Positions 1 through 6,966 of a DNA stretch of 64,000 nt are shown here, in pieces. The DNA lies in contig JADJUC010000004.1 of assembly GCA_016710885.1 (NCBI GenBank), positions 124,001 to 188,000 on the forward strand. Reading direction: 5' to 3'. Each line of letters starts with the position of its first letter. The stretch's first letter is position 1. A model generated the notes under the pieces. That model did no database searches. It was not told the DNA's origin and was given only the letters and a program-made list of their open reading frames with translations. The translations under genes were made by a program, and so were the position numbers. This DNA comes from Candidatus Proximibacter danicus (lineage in GTDB: Bacteria > Pseudomonadota > Gammaproteobacteria > Burkholderiales > Rhodocyclaceae).

Positions 1-1555
1 GGTTCGATGACCTTGGGCCGGTGGATGTAGTAATGCCCCTTGTACCAGGGCAGGCCGACGTCGTGGCGCTCGAAGTGCGTGGCAATCGGCAGCAGTACGT
101 CGGCCCACAGGCCAGACGGCGTGATCGTCGAGTCGGAGCAGACGACGAGCTCCAGCTTCTTGATCGCCGCGATTTCCTTGTTGATGTTGGTAAGTTGGTT
201 TAACCAGTCTGAGCCGTGCCAGAAGATCGCCTTGATGTTCGGGATCTTGCCGTCGAGTTCGTCTTCACGCGGCCAGCAGCCGATTTCCTCGCGCTTGACG
301 TTCGGGTAGTTGAGCACGCAATGCGCCCAGCGGTCGGATTTCAGCGAGGCCCACCAGAGGTTGGCGTTGTCGTCGTGGGGGTAGGCTACCGACTCGGCAT
401 GCCAGGCCTTGCCGACGCCCTCCGCGCAACCACCGAGAATGCCGATGTTGCCGGTCATTGCCTGCACGGCTGCCGCCATGCGGTTGTATTGCTCGCCGTA
501 GGAGGCGCGGCCTGCGGCCCAGCAGGCTTTCAGCGCAGCGGGCTTGGTGCGCGCGTACATATCAGCGAGTTTTCTGATGTCAGCAGCGCTTACGCCGCAG
601 ATTTTTTCGGCCCATTCGGGCGACTTCGCGATGCCATCACTGGTGCCGAGAATGTAGTCCTTGAAGCTTTCCTGGCCCTTGGCCCAATCGGGCATCGTGC
701 CTGCGTCCATGCCCTGGCAGAACTTGTCGATGAACTTCTGGTCCTGCAGGTTGTTGGCAAAGATGTAGTGCGCCATGCCGGCGAGCATCGCCGCGTCGGT
801 GTTCGGCTTGATCGGAATCCACCAGGCGTCGTAGCTGGCGGCCGAATCGGTGTATTGCGGGTCGATGACGACGAACTTGCAGCCCTTCTGCTTGGCCATG
901 CGCATGTAGTAGAAAGTGTTGCCACCGTGGAAGGTGTAGGCCGGGTTCCAGCCCCACATGATGATCAGCTTCGAGTGCGCAAAAGCGTCGTCCTCGTTGC
1001 CGTCCTCAATGGTGCCGAAGGTCCACCGTGAGCTGGTGGTAGTGCCCTGGTAACTGGGTACTGACCACGAGTTGGTACGGCAACCGAACATGCCGAGAGC
1101 GCCTCATCCCAGCTGACGCGCTTGAATCGTCCTTCGCCGCGTGGTCCGACGCGCATCATCGGGTAGAGCAGGCGCTCCGGCGAATAGAGGCGGGAGCGAT
1201 AGGATCGGCCGCGCAGGCAGGCGCGCAACTGCGGCTCGGCGAAGGTGTCCTTGCCGTACGCGCCGCCGGCCTGGTAGCGCCCGTCGTCCGAGGACAGGCG
1301 CACGATCACATCGCCCTTCTTGTGCGCCACCAGCATGTGGCGCGAGCCGCAGTTGTGGTCGCAGGAGGTGACGACCGTGGTCAGCTGGTCGTCGGTCAGG
1401 TAGGGCTCGTAGGCAAAGGCATGGGCTTCGCTCGGTTCCAGTCCGTAGCGGAACAGCCCGGCGGCAGCCGCACCGGCGGCGCTCGTCTTGAGAAAACTGC
1501 GGCGACCGGGATTGAGCAAGTCCTTGATGGCGTCTCTAATTGTCGGGTTGTTCAT
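1..1555 (-). pseudogene. DMSO-reductase-family molybdopterin oxidoreductase, Tat-exported; 3' end outside window, reading frame broken
   Basis: Catalytic subunit of a periplasmic molybdoenzyme of the DmsA type. The N terminus has a twin-arginine signal (RRSFLK plus an Ala-rich stretch). CDHNCGSRH near residue 65 sits where DmsA has Cys-x3-Cys-x3-Cys for the FeS cluster, so the third ligand position is His here. RACLRGR supplies the last Cys, followed by YSPERLLYPM, RVGPRGEG and SWDEAL as in DmsA. Directly after SWDEAL (1093-1102) the frame changes; the new frame stays open to the left edge and reads LGMFGCRTNSW, MWGWNPA, VVIDPQYTDSA, WIPIKPNTDAAM and GLWADVLLP. Against E. coli DmsA (from memory) about 45 residues are missing at the joint, so this is a roughly 135-base loss plus a frame change, real or from assembly. 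The start overlaps the cytochrome gene by 20 bases, implying coupled expression. The substrate (DMSO, other S- or N-oxides, an oxyanion) cannot be read from the sequence. Confidence 0.8.
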
Positions 1556-2386
1556 GGTTTGGCTGGAGATAGCGATTGAGGGTGGCCGCCTTGTCGAAGC
1601 GCGGTTCAGAATGCGGCGGCCTGTTCTTCAGTGCATCGGGAGGCGGCGACATGTCGGGCCACGGGTGCCGCGCATAGGGGTAGGGGATGCGATACCACGC
1701 GCGCCCCCATGGCATCCGTAGCAGACATCGGCGTTTTCCTGGCCGGCAGCCTCGATGGCGCGCGCGTCGAGGTAACTCACCTCGTGGCGGTTGGTGCGGA
1801 TCACGGCATGGCAGGCCACGCAGCTATTGCCCATCTGCTCCTTGATCTCCGCCCAGGGACCGGGCAGCCCCATCACTTTCCAGTCCATCTGGCCATGGCA
1901 CTTGAGGCATGTCGTTTTCTGGATTGACCTGCTTGCGCAGCGTGAAGGCGCCGCTATCCCGCGGCGCATCGGCGGCAGCCCCGGCGCTTCTTCGCGTGGA
2001 TCGTGCCCTTCATGACAGGTGTTGCAGCTGAGCTTCATCAATTGCTTGGCCATCGGCGTGACGAGATGGCGGCGGTGAAAGGTGTCCTGCTCGCCGGCAG
2101 AGGTGGAGACTTCCTGGTACCACGCCTGGGCGGTGGCGGCCTGGACGCCGGCGGGCGAAGCCTTGCGCACCCGGTCATCGAGCACTTCGCGGTGACAGGC
2201 GAGGCACTGTTCGTCGGTGGCAGTGGCGATCGCAGGTTGGAAGTGGAGTGGGCTGTAGGTGGCGCGCAGGTGATCCGGTGGCGGGTTGCCGGAAAATGCT
2301 GGTGCCGTGTCGAAATCGCCAATGCGGAACACGACAGCAACCAGCGCGGCGATGACGAGGCCGATAAGCGGAATCTTTTTGGTCAT
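1536..2386 (-). CDS. membrane-anchored pentaheme c-type cytochrome (three homopolymer indels)
   Basis: Likely electron donor to the molybdoenzyme that follows it. One N-terminal membrane segment (residues about 5-25, MTKKIPLIGLVIAALVAVVF) anchors a periplasmic domain with five CxxCH haem sites: CLACH, CNTCH, CLKCH, CVACH and CYGCH. As written the frame is disturbed three times: a C4 run at 1979-1982 (one base short), a T4 run at 1915-1918 (one base too many) and a C5 run at 1704-1708 (one base short). With these repaired the protein reads smoothly, with SGAFTLRKQVNPETTCLKCHG before haem 3 and CYGCHGGRAWYRIPYPY after haem 5. It ends at the TAG at 1536-1538, giving 283 residues; 851 bases plus a net one is a multiple of three. 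The start at 2386 puts the membrane segment at the N terminus; the ribosome site (AGAAGA) is weak and close. The stop overlaps the next start, so the two genes form one unit. The exact cytochrome family is not recognised. Confidence 0.75.
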
Positions 2387-2495
2387 TTCTTCTGTTGCCG
2401 TGAAATCGGTGGCCGGCTTTGGCATGCCAGTTACGCAGGTCATAAGGGGCGGGCATGCCGGGCTCGGAGAACGGTGGTACCAGCCACCCTGATCG

Positions 2496-2714
2496 TCAAG
2501 GAAACTCAGGCTGGCAGGCGGCGGTGTCGTGATGCCGTGCAGCGCGCGTCGGATCCAGCGGCGGCGCCGCAGTGATCCGGGGGGCTGGGGAGGTCGTTGC
2601 CATGGCGTGAATCCGGCGACCATAGCGGTATCTGCCGCATGGGCCGTGATCATGCCCCGACAGCAGATGAAGTAGCGCAGCAAATGACAGGGACAGCCAG
2701 CGGTTTCGGTTCAT
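2496..2714 (-). CDS. possible small exported protein, frame uncertain
   Basis: A short reading frame begins MNRNRWLSLSFAALLHLLSG, which looks like a signal peptide, but what follows as written is unconvincing. Removing one base from the G4 run just after that point lets it continue as MITAHAADTAMVAGFTPW, with an AHA-type signal-peptidase site, and this frame stays open into the cytochrome start at 2386. The remainder is Arg/Pro rich and matches nothing I recognise. It lies between the terminator of the Met-rich gene and the cytochrome gene on the same strand, so it could be the first gene of the cytochrome-molybdoenzyme unit, or simply a leader region. Confidence 0.25.
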   Translation of the reverse strand: MNRNRWLSLSFAALLHLLSGHDHGPCGRYRYGRRIHAMATTSPAPRITAAPPLDPTRAARHHDTAACQPEFP

Positions 2715-2738
2715 GGCAGCGGATGCGTGTGGTGTTTG

Positions 2739-2766
2739 AAAAAAGATGGGAGGTCGCCCTCCCATC
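2739..2766 (-). terminator. Rho-independent terminator of the Met-rich gene
   Basis: On the minus strand a perfect 9-bp stem (GATGGGAGG / CCTCCCATC, 2745-2753 with 2758-2766) with a GCGA loop is followed by six T residues (2744-2739). It lies 26 bases after the stop codon of the Met-rich gene. This separates that gene from the cytochrome-molybdoenzyme genes, or sets their expression by read-through. Confidence 0.9.
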
Positions 2767-2791
2767 AACCCCTAACGAGAAAACGCCGTAA

Positions 2792-3220
2792 TTACTTCTT
2801 GCCTTCCATGCCCGACATGCCGCTCATGCCGCTCATGCCTTTCTGCTTGTCCTTCTTGCCTTCCATGCCCGACATACCGCTCATGCCCTTCTGACCTTCC
2901 ATGCCCGACATACCGGACATGCCCTTCTGGCCTTCCATGCCCGACATTCCGGACATCCCCTTCTGTCCTTCCATACCGGACATGCCGCTCATGCCCTTCT
3001 GCTTGTCCTTCTTGCCTTCCATGCCGGACATGCCCGACATGCCCTTCTGGCCTTCCATGCCGGACATGCCTGACATCCCTTTTTGGCCTTCCATGCCCGA
3101 CATACCCGACATGCCCTTTTGGCCTTCCATGCCCGACATACCCTTCTGGTCGGCAGCGATGGCGGCACCGGCGATACCGAGCGAAAGGATGGAAGCGATA
3201 ACGATAGTCTTGGAGTTCAT
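2792..3220 (-). CDS. Met-rich tandem-repeat periplasmic protein (MrpX-like in character)
   Basis: A 142-residue exported protein. Residues 1-23 form a Sec signal peptide ending AIAA|D. The rest is almost entirely repeats of QKGMSGMSGMEG: one short unit (QKGMSGMEG), three full units, KKDK, four full units, KKDK, one long unit and a final KK. I count 28 Met in 142 residues (about 20 percent); the mature part has no Cys and no aromatic residue. Met-rich periplasmic proteins can act as sacrificial oxidant sinks, as reported for MrpX with MsrP/MsrQ in Azospira, or can bind Cu(I); penta-MxKDx repeat proteins are another look-alike group. Function here is inference. Start chosen for the signal peptide and the GAAGAGGA ribosome site about 10 bases upstream. 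It has its own terminator at 2739-2766 and two hairpin-forming elements in the leader, so it is probably a strongly expressed single-gene transcript. Confidence 0.8.
   Translation of the reverse strand: MNSKTIVIASILSLGIAGAAIAADQKGMSGMEGQKGMSGMSGMEGQKGMSGMSGMEGQKGMSGMSGMEGKKDKQKGMSGMSGMEGQKGMSGMSGMEGQKGMSGMSGMEGQKGMSGMSGMEGKKDKQKGMSGMSGMSGMEGKK
2801..3148. repeat. in-frame 36-bp tandem repeats encoding QKGMSGMSGMEG
   Basis: Nine coding units, mostly 36 bp (12 codons), are arranged 1+3 and 4+1 around two KKDK spacers. Third positions vary between units (for example cataccgg versus catgccgg), so the array is not a fresh duplication. Unit number is likely to vary between strains and is a place where assemblies collapse. 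Confidence 0.9.
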
Positions 3221-3231
3221 ATAGATAGATC

Positions 3232-3277
3232 CTCTTCGAAGAGATAAAAACGATGCAATGCCCGGCTCAAACCGGGC
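3232..3277 (-). promoter_or_regulatory. two palindromes in the leader of the Met-rich gene
   Basis: CTCTTCGAAGAG (3232-3243) is a perfect 12-bp palindrome overlapping the ribosome-binding region of the Met-rich gene. GCCCGG-CTCAAA-CCGGGC (3260-3277) is a perfect 6-bp hairpin just upstream. Either can fold in the mRNA leader or serve as an operator. No promoter of a familiar class could be placed with confidence between 3278 and 3400. Confidence 0.45.
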
Positions 3278-3483
3278 TCCGAAACAAAGCCCCTTTGGAG
3301 TTTTTGTTCAATGCTCCAATAGCAGTTAGCGTGCCCGGCTTTTTACGCTTTCAAGCCATTGAATTTAAATGATATTTCGTTCTTGGCGAACGCTTGGCTC
3401 CCGTTGGCTATGCCAGAATGGCAGGGGCTTTTCGGCGGTGCTGCGCAACTCATTGATTCGTCACAAATTCGTGAGGTGCCGAA

Positions 3484-4116
3484 ATGTCATGTGCCGTTAA
3501 AATCCTGTTGCGGTCAGCTATCATTGCGGCCTACGAACTTGGCAGACACTTCGCGAGCAAGGCCTTTACCCGCGAATCCGATAGCGACCGCGACGACGAA
3601 GATGAAATTCAACCCGCACTTCAGTTGCCGCAGGGGGTGAAGAACTACATCTCGCCTGCGGGGCACGCCCGTCTCAAGGCCGAGTTTGAGCACCTGCTCC
3701 GCGTTGAACGGCCGCATGTCGTGGAGATCGTCTCGTGGGCAGCTTCCAACGGCGACCGTTCGGAAAATGGCGACTACATCTATGGCAAGCGCCGCCTGCG
3801 CGAAATCGACCGTCGTCTGCGCTTCCTGACCAAGCGCCTGGACATTGCCGAGGTGGTCGATCCGTTGAGCCAGCAGAATGCCGATCAGGTTTTTTTTGGC
3901 GCTACCGTCACGCTGGCCGATGAGCAAGGCGCAGAGAACACCTATACCATCGTCGGCGTCGACGAAACCGACCTCGGTCGTGGCCATATCAGCTGGGTTT
4001 CACCGATAGCTCGCGCCTTGATCAAGGCACGTGAAGGCGATACGGTGCGTTTTCAGAGCCCTGCCGGCTGGCGTGAAGTCGAGATCGTCAGCGTCGATTA
4101 CCGGAGTTCGACCTGA
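3484..4116 (+). CDS. greB: transcript cleavage factor GreB
   Basis: GreB rescues backtracked RNA polymerase by inserting its coiled coil in the secondary channel and stimulating transcript cleavage. From about residue 28 the protein follows the family: AFTRESD, LPQGVKNYISPAGHARLKAEFEHL, then the acidic coiled-coil tip NGDRSENGDYIYGKRRLREIDRR, and the C-terminal FKBP-like domain with FFGATVTLAD, DLGRGHISWVSPIARALI and GDTVRFQSPAG. The basic/acidic tip (D-R-S-E-N-G-D-Y) is intact. The start is odd: family members begin near MNKAFTRESD, whereas here the matching point is ASKAFTRESD with no ATG, GTG or TTG nearby in frame. ATG at 3484 adds about 25 residues; TTG at 3508 is the only other in-frame candidate. 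An undetected indel near 3560 could also hide the true start. Confidence 0.9.
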   Translation: MSCAVKILLRSAIIAAYELGRHFASKAFTRESDSDRDDEDEIQPALQLPQGVKNYISPAGHARLKAEFEHLLRVERPHVVEIVSWAASNGDRSENGDYIYGKRRLREIDRRLRFLTKRLDIAEVVDPLSQQNADQVFFGATVTLADEQGAENTYTIVGVDETDLGRGHISWVSPIARALIKAREGDTVRFQSPAGWREVEIVSVDYRSST

Positions 4117-4926
4117 CTTGCATGAGGCGGGCTGGGGGGCTAAAGGGTGGCCCCCACTGCAAAAGCCGCCCCCCACACAGCAGGTTCTGCGTTGCCGCGC
4201 GGTAAAGATGCAAAGGAACCTTCTGATTGCCAAGGCAGCAGGGTGGAGGCGGCCCGCGTCGGGGTGCTCAAGCGCCCTCGTGGTCGCGCGGTCGCGCAGT
4301 GCGACTTTGCACGCCCGGTCCTGTGGCCGGGCTTTCCCAAGGAGCAGGGATTGTCGAAGACATTGCCGAGCCTGGAAAGTAGGACTGGCCGGGCCTGCGG
4401 TCGACTCCTTTTTTCAACGCAGGTTCTTGGTACCTTTGCCATTGACGCTGGCGGGTTGCCCTGCTGGCTCTGCCGTTGAGCGTTGGCGCTGCCGTGTGCG
4501 GACCTCGCGGCGAAACGCAGGTTTGCTCGTTGCATGGTGGACCGGATCGTTTCGCGAATCAACGATTGGCCGGCGCCGGAACAACTACGGGCTTTTTCAA
4601 AATTTTGCAATGCGGAATGTTGTCGGCCGGATTGGCGGCGAAGGTTGCGTGCTGACGATATCATGGGCACGGCGCTCGCGGGCACTGCTTCAGGTAGCCG
4701 GTTTGGCGTATCGGTCTCGCCAGCCAAACAGGTGAACGATCCAGCCATGGCACGCGCACGCTGCCTCACACAGCCAAGCAGGAGTCGTGTCGAGTGTGCT
4801 GACGGAGTATCCCGCTCAGAGCGCTGATGCTTGCCGTAACAGCTTTGATTGACGGCCGCGGCCAGCCAGTTTCGGTTGCGGTTCAGACAAAAAGCTTGAG
4901 CAGCCTGACCATTGCGTTGCGTGGGA
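4117..4926. other. long intergenic stretch with no credible gene
   Basis: About 870 bases separate greB from htpG. Both strands hold long open frames (4140-4952 minus, 4031-4735 and 4147-4479 plus), but their translations are Arg/Ser/Ala-rich without domains, signal peptides or good ribosome sites, as expected of GC-rich non-coding DNA. Several hairpins are visible: GGGGGC/GCCCCC near 4135-4156, AGGTTC/GAACCT near 4180-4221, and CCCGG/CCGGG near 4314-4332. No transposase, tRNA or CRISPR repeat was seen. It could be a structured RNA, a decayed element or a dispersed repeat. Confidence 0.5.
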
Positions 4927-4954
4927 CTTGAAATCTCCCCAAACGCCCCCATCT
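4927..4954 (+). promoter_or_regulatory. sigma-32 (RpoH) heat-shock promoter of htpG
   Basis: CTTGAAA (4927-4933) and CCCCATCT (4947-4954) match the sigma-32 -35 and -10 consensus elements exactly and are separated by 13 bases. Transcription should begin near 4960, leaving a leader of roughly 28 bases before the htpG start at 4988. Confidence 0.92.
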
Positions 4955-4987
4955 CGCTTCGGTCAATGAACTACGGAGTGTTTTTAC

Positions 4988-6883
4988 ATGGGCGCACACA
5001 AGGAAACCTTGGGCTTTCAGGCCGAAGTGAAGCAACTGCTTCACCTGATGATCCATTCGCTGTATTCGAACAAGGAAATCTTCCTCCGCGAGCTGGTCTC
5101 GAACGCTTCCGACGCCTGCGACAAGCTGCGTTTCGAGGCGCTGGACAATGCCGCGCTGTACGAGGGCGAGTCCGAACTGAAGATTCGTGTGGCCTACGAC
5201 AAGGCAGCGCGCACCATCACCATTTCCGACAACGGCATCGGCCTCTCGCGTGACGAAGCCATTGCCCACCTCGGCACCATCGCCAAGTCGGGCACGCGCG
5301 AGTTCTTCTCGGCGCTGACCGGCGACCAGGCCAAGGATGCGAACCTGATCGGCCAGTTCGGCGTCGGCTTCTATTCCTCCTTCATCGTTGCCGACAAGGT
5401 CACCGTCGTTTCCCGCCGCGCCGGCCAGAACAAGGACCAGGCCGTGAAGTGGGAATCGGGCGGCGAGGGCGATTTCTCGGTCGAGATGGTCGAGAAGGAA
5501 GGCCGCGGCACCGACGTGACGCTGCACTTGCGCGAGGGTGAGGACGAATTCCTCGGCGGCTGGAAACTGAAGAGCATCCTCAAGAAGTACTCGGACCACA
5601 TCACGCTGCCGATCCTGATGAAGAAGGAAGAGTGGAAAGACGGCGCGCAGGTCATGACCGACGAGGACGAGACGGTCAACCAGGCCAGCGCGCTGTGGGC
5701 CCGCTCGAAGTCGGAGATCACCGACGAGCAGTACAAGGAGTTCTACAAGCACGTTGCCCATGACTTCGACGACCCGTTGGCCTGGAGCCATGCCCGCGTC
5801 GAGGGCAAGCAGGAATACACGCAGCTGCTCTACATCCCGGCGCGCGCGCCCTTCGACATGTTCGAGCGCACCGCCCGCCACGGCGTCAAGTTGTACGTCA
5901 AGCGCGTCTTCATCATGGACGATGCCGAGCAGCTGATGCCGCTGTACATGCGCTTCGTGCGCGGGGTCGTCGATTCGGCCAACCTGCCGCTCAACGTTTC
6001 GCGCGAGATTCTGCAGGAAAGCAAGGCGATCGAGTCGATCAAGGGCGGCTGCGTCAAGAAGGTACTCGGCATGATCGAGGACATGGCCGAGAACGATGCC
6101 GAGAAGTTCGCCAAGTTCTGGGGCGAGTTTGGCAAGGTGCTCAAGGAGGGCGTCGGCGAGGACCACGCCAACAAGGAGCGCATCGCCAAGCTGCTGCGCT
6201 TCGCTTCGACGCACAACGATACGCCTGCTGAAACCGTCTCGCTGGCCGATTACATCGGCCGCATGAAGGAAGGCCAGGAGAAGATCTACTACGTCACCGC
6301 CGAAACCTTCACCGCCGCCAAGAACAGCCCGCACCTCGAAATCTTCCGCAAGAAGGGTATCGAAGTGCTGCTGCTGGCCGAGCGCGTGGATGAATGGGTG
6401 GTCGGCAGCCTGACCGAATTCGACGGCAAGCAGTTGCAGTCGGTGGCCAAGGGCGGCCTCGACCTCGGTTCGCTCGAAGATGCCAAGGACAAGGAAGAAA
6501 CCGAGAAGGCCGCCGGCGAGTACAAGGAGTTGATTGAAAAAATCAAGACCGAACTCGGCGACAAGGTGAAGGATGTGCGCGTCACCCACCGCCTGACCGA
6601 TTCGCCTTCATGCCTCGTCGCCGACGAGCACGATCTGGGCGGCAATCTGGCCCGCATCCTCAAGGCTGCCGGCCAGAAGGCGCCAGCCAGCAAGCCGATC
6701 CTCGAAATCAACCCGAACCATCCGGCCGTGCAGCGCCTCAAGTACGAGGAAACTCGTTTCTCTGATTGGGCCAACCTGCTGCTCGAGCAGGCAACGCTGG
6801 CCGAAGGCGGCTCGCTGGAAGACCCGGCGGGCTTCGTCAAGCGGATCAACGATCTGATGCTGGCCTTGTCCGGCGGCAAGTAA
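4988..6883 (+). CDS. htpG: molecular chaperone HtpG (bacterial Hsp90)
   Basis: ATP-dependent dimeric cytosolic chaperone, 631 residues, normal length. The N-terminal GHKL ATPase domain (about 1-220) has E35 and N39 in FLRELVSNASDA, the DNGIG motif, GQFGVGFYSSF and GRGTDVTLHL. The middle domain (about 230-500) carries the catalytic-loop Arg region (LPLNVSREILQ) and a C-terminal dimerisation domain follows. Start chosen at ATG 4988 (MGAHKETLGFQAEVKQLL), with GGAG upstream. It is a single-gene unit with the sigma-32 promoter upstream and a strong terminator at 6903-6931. Confidence 0.97.
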   Translation: MGAHKETLGFQAEVKQLLHLMIHSLYSNKEIFLRELVSNASDACDKLRFEALDNAALYEGESELKIRVAYDKAARTITISDNGIGLSRDEAIAHLGTIAKSGTREFFSALTGDQAKDANLIGQFGVGFYSSFIVADKVTVVSRRAGQNKDQAVKWESGGEGDFSVEMVEKEGRGTDVTLHLREGEDEFLGGWKLKSILKKYSDHITLPILMKKEEWKDGAQVMTDEDETVNQASALWARSKSEITDEQYKEFYKHVAHDFDDPLAWSHARVEGKQEYTQLLYIPARAPFDMFERTARHGVKLYVKRVFIMDDAEQLMPLYMRFVRGVVDSANLPLNVSREILQESKAIESIKGGCVKKVLGMIEDMAENDAEKFAKFWGEFGKVLKEGVGEDHANKERIAKLLRFASTHNDTPAETVSLADYIGRMKEGQEKIYYVTAETFTAAKNSPHLEIFRKKGIEVLLLAERVDEWVVGSLTEFDGKQLQSVAKGGLDLGSLEDAKDKEETEKAAGEYKELIEKIKTELGDKVKDVRVTHRLTDSPSCLVADEHDLGGNLARILKAAGQKAPASKPILEINPNHPAVQRLKYEETRFSDWANLLLEQATLAEGGSLEDPAGFVKRINDLMLALSGGK

Positions 6884-6902
6884 AACGCTTCAAGCCCAAA
6901 GC

Positions 6903-6931
6903 AAAACGCCCCGACTGGTTCGGGGCGTTTT
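6903..6931. terminator. bidirectional terminator between htpG and the kinase cluster
   Basis: AAAACGCCCCGA (6903-6914) pairs perfectly with TCGGGGCGTTTT (6920-6931) around a 5-base loop. A and T runs flank both sides, so it can end htpG on the plus strand and the converging signalling genes on the minus strand. Confidence 0.93.
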
Positions 6932-6966
6932 CTTGTCTGCAAGGTGCAGGTGAGTCTGTCAGAGCC

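Noticed and set aside
2801..3148. CRISPR-like array (regular 36-base repeats)
   Set aside because: Repeats are contiguous, in frame and translate to one peptide; there are no unique spacers.
2901..3224. Pro/Met-rich plus-strand repeat protein opposite the Met-rich gene
   Set aside because: Repeat codons read well in antisense too, but only the minus strand has a signal peptide, ribosome site and terminator.
4031..4952. Overlapping open frames between greB and htpG on both strands
   Set aside because: Arg/Ser/Ala-rich translations without motifs or credible starts; treated as non-coding.
4883..6589. 568-codon open frame antisense to htpG
   Set aside because: Shadow of the htpG codons in GC-rich DNA; htpG is certain and the antisense product has no domain.
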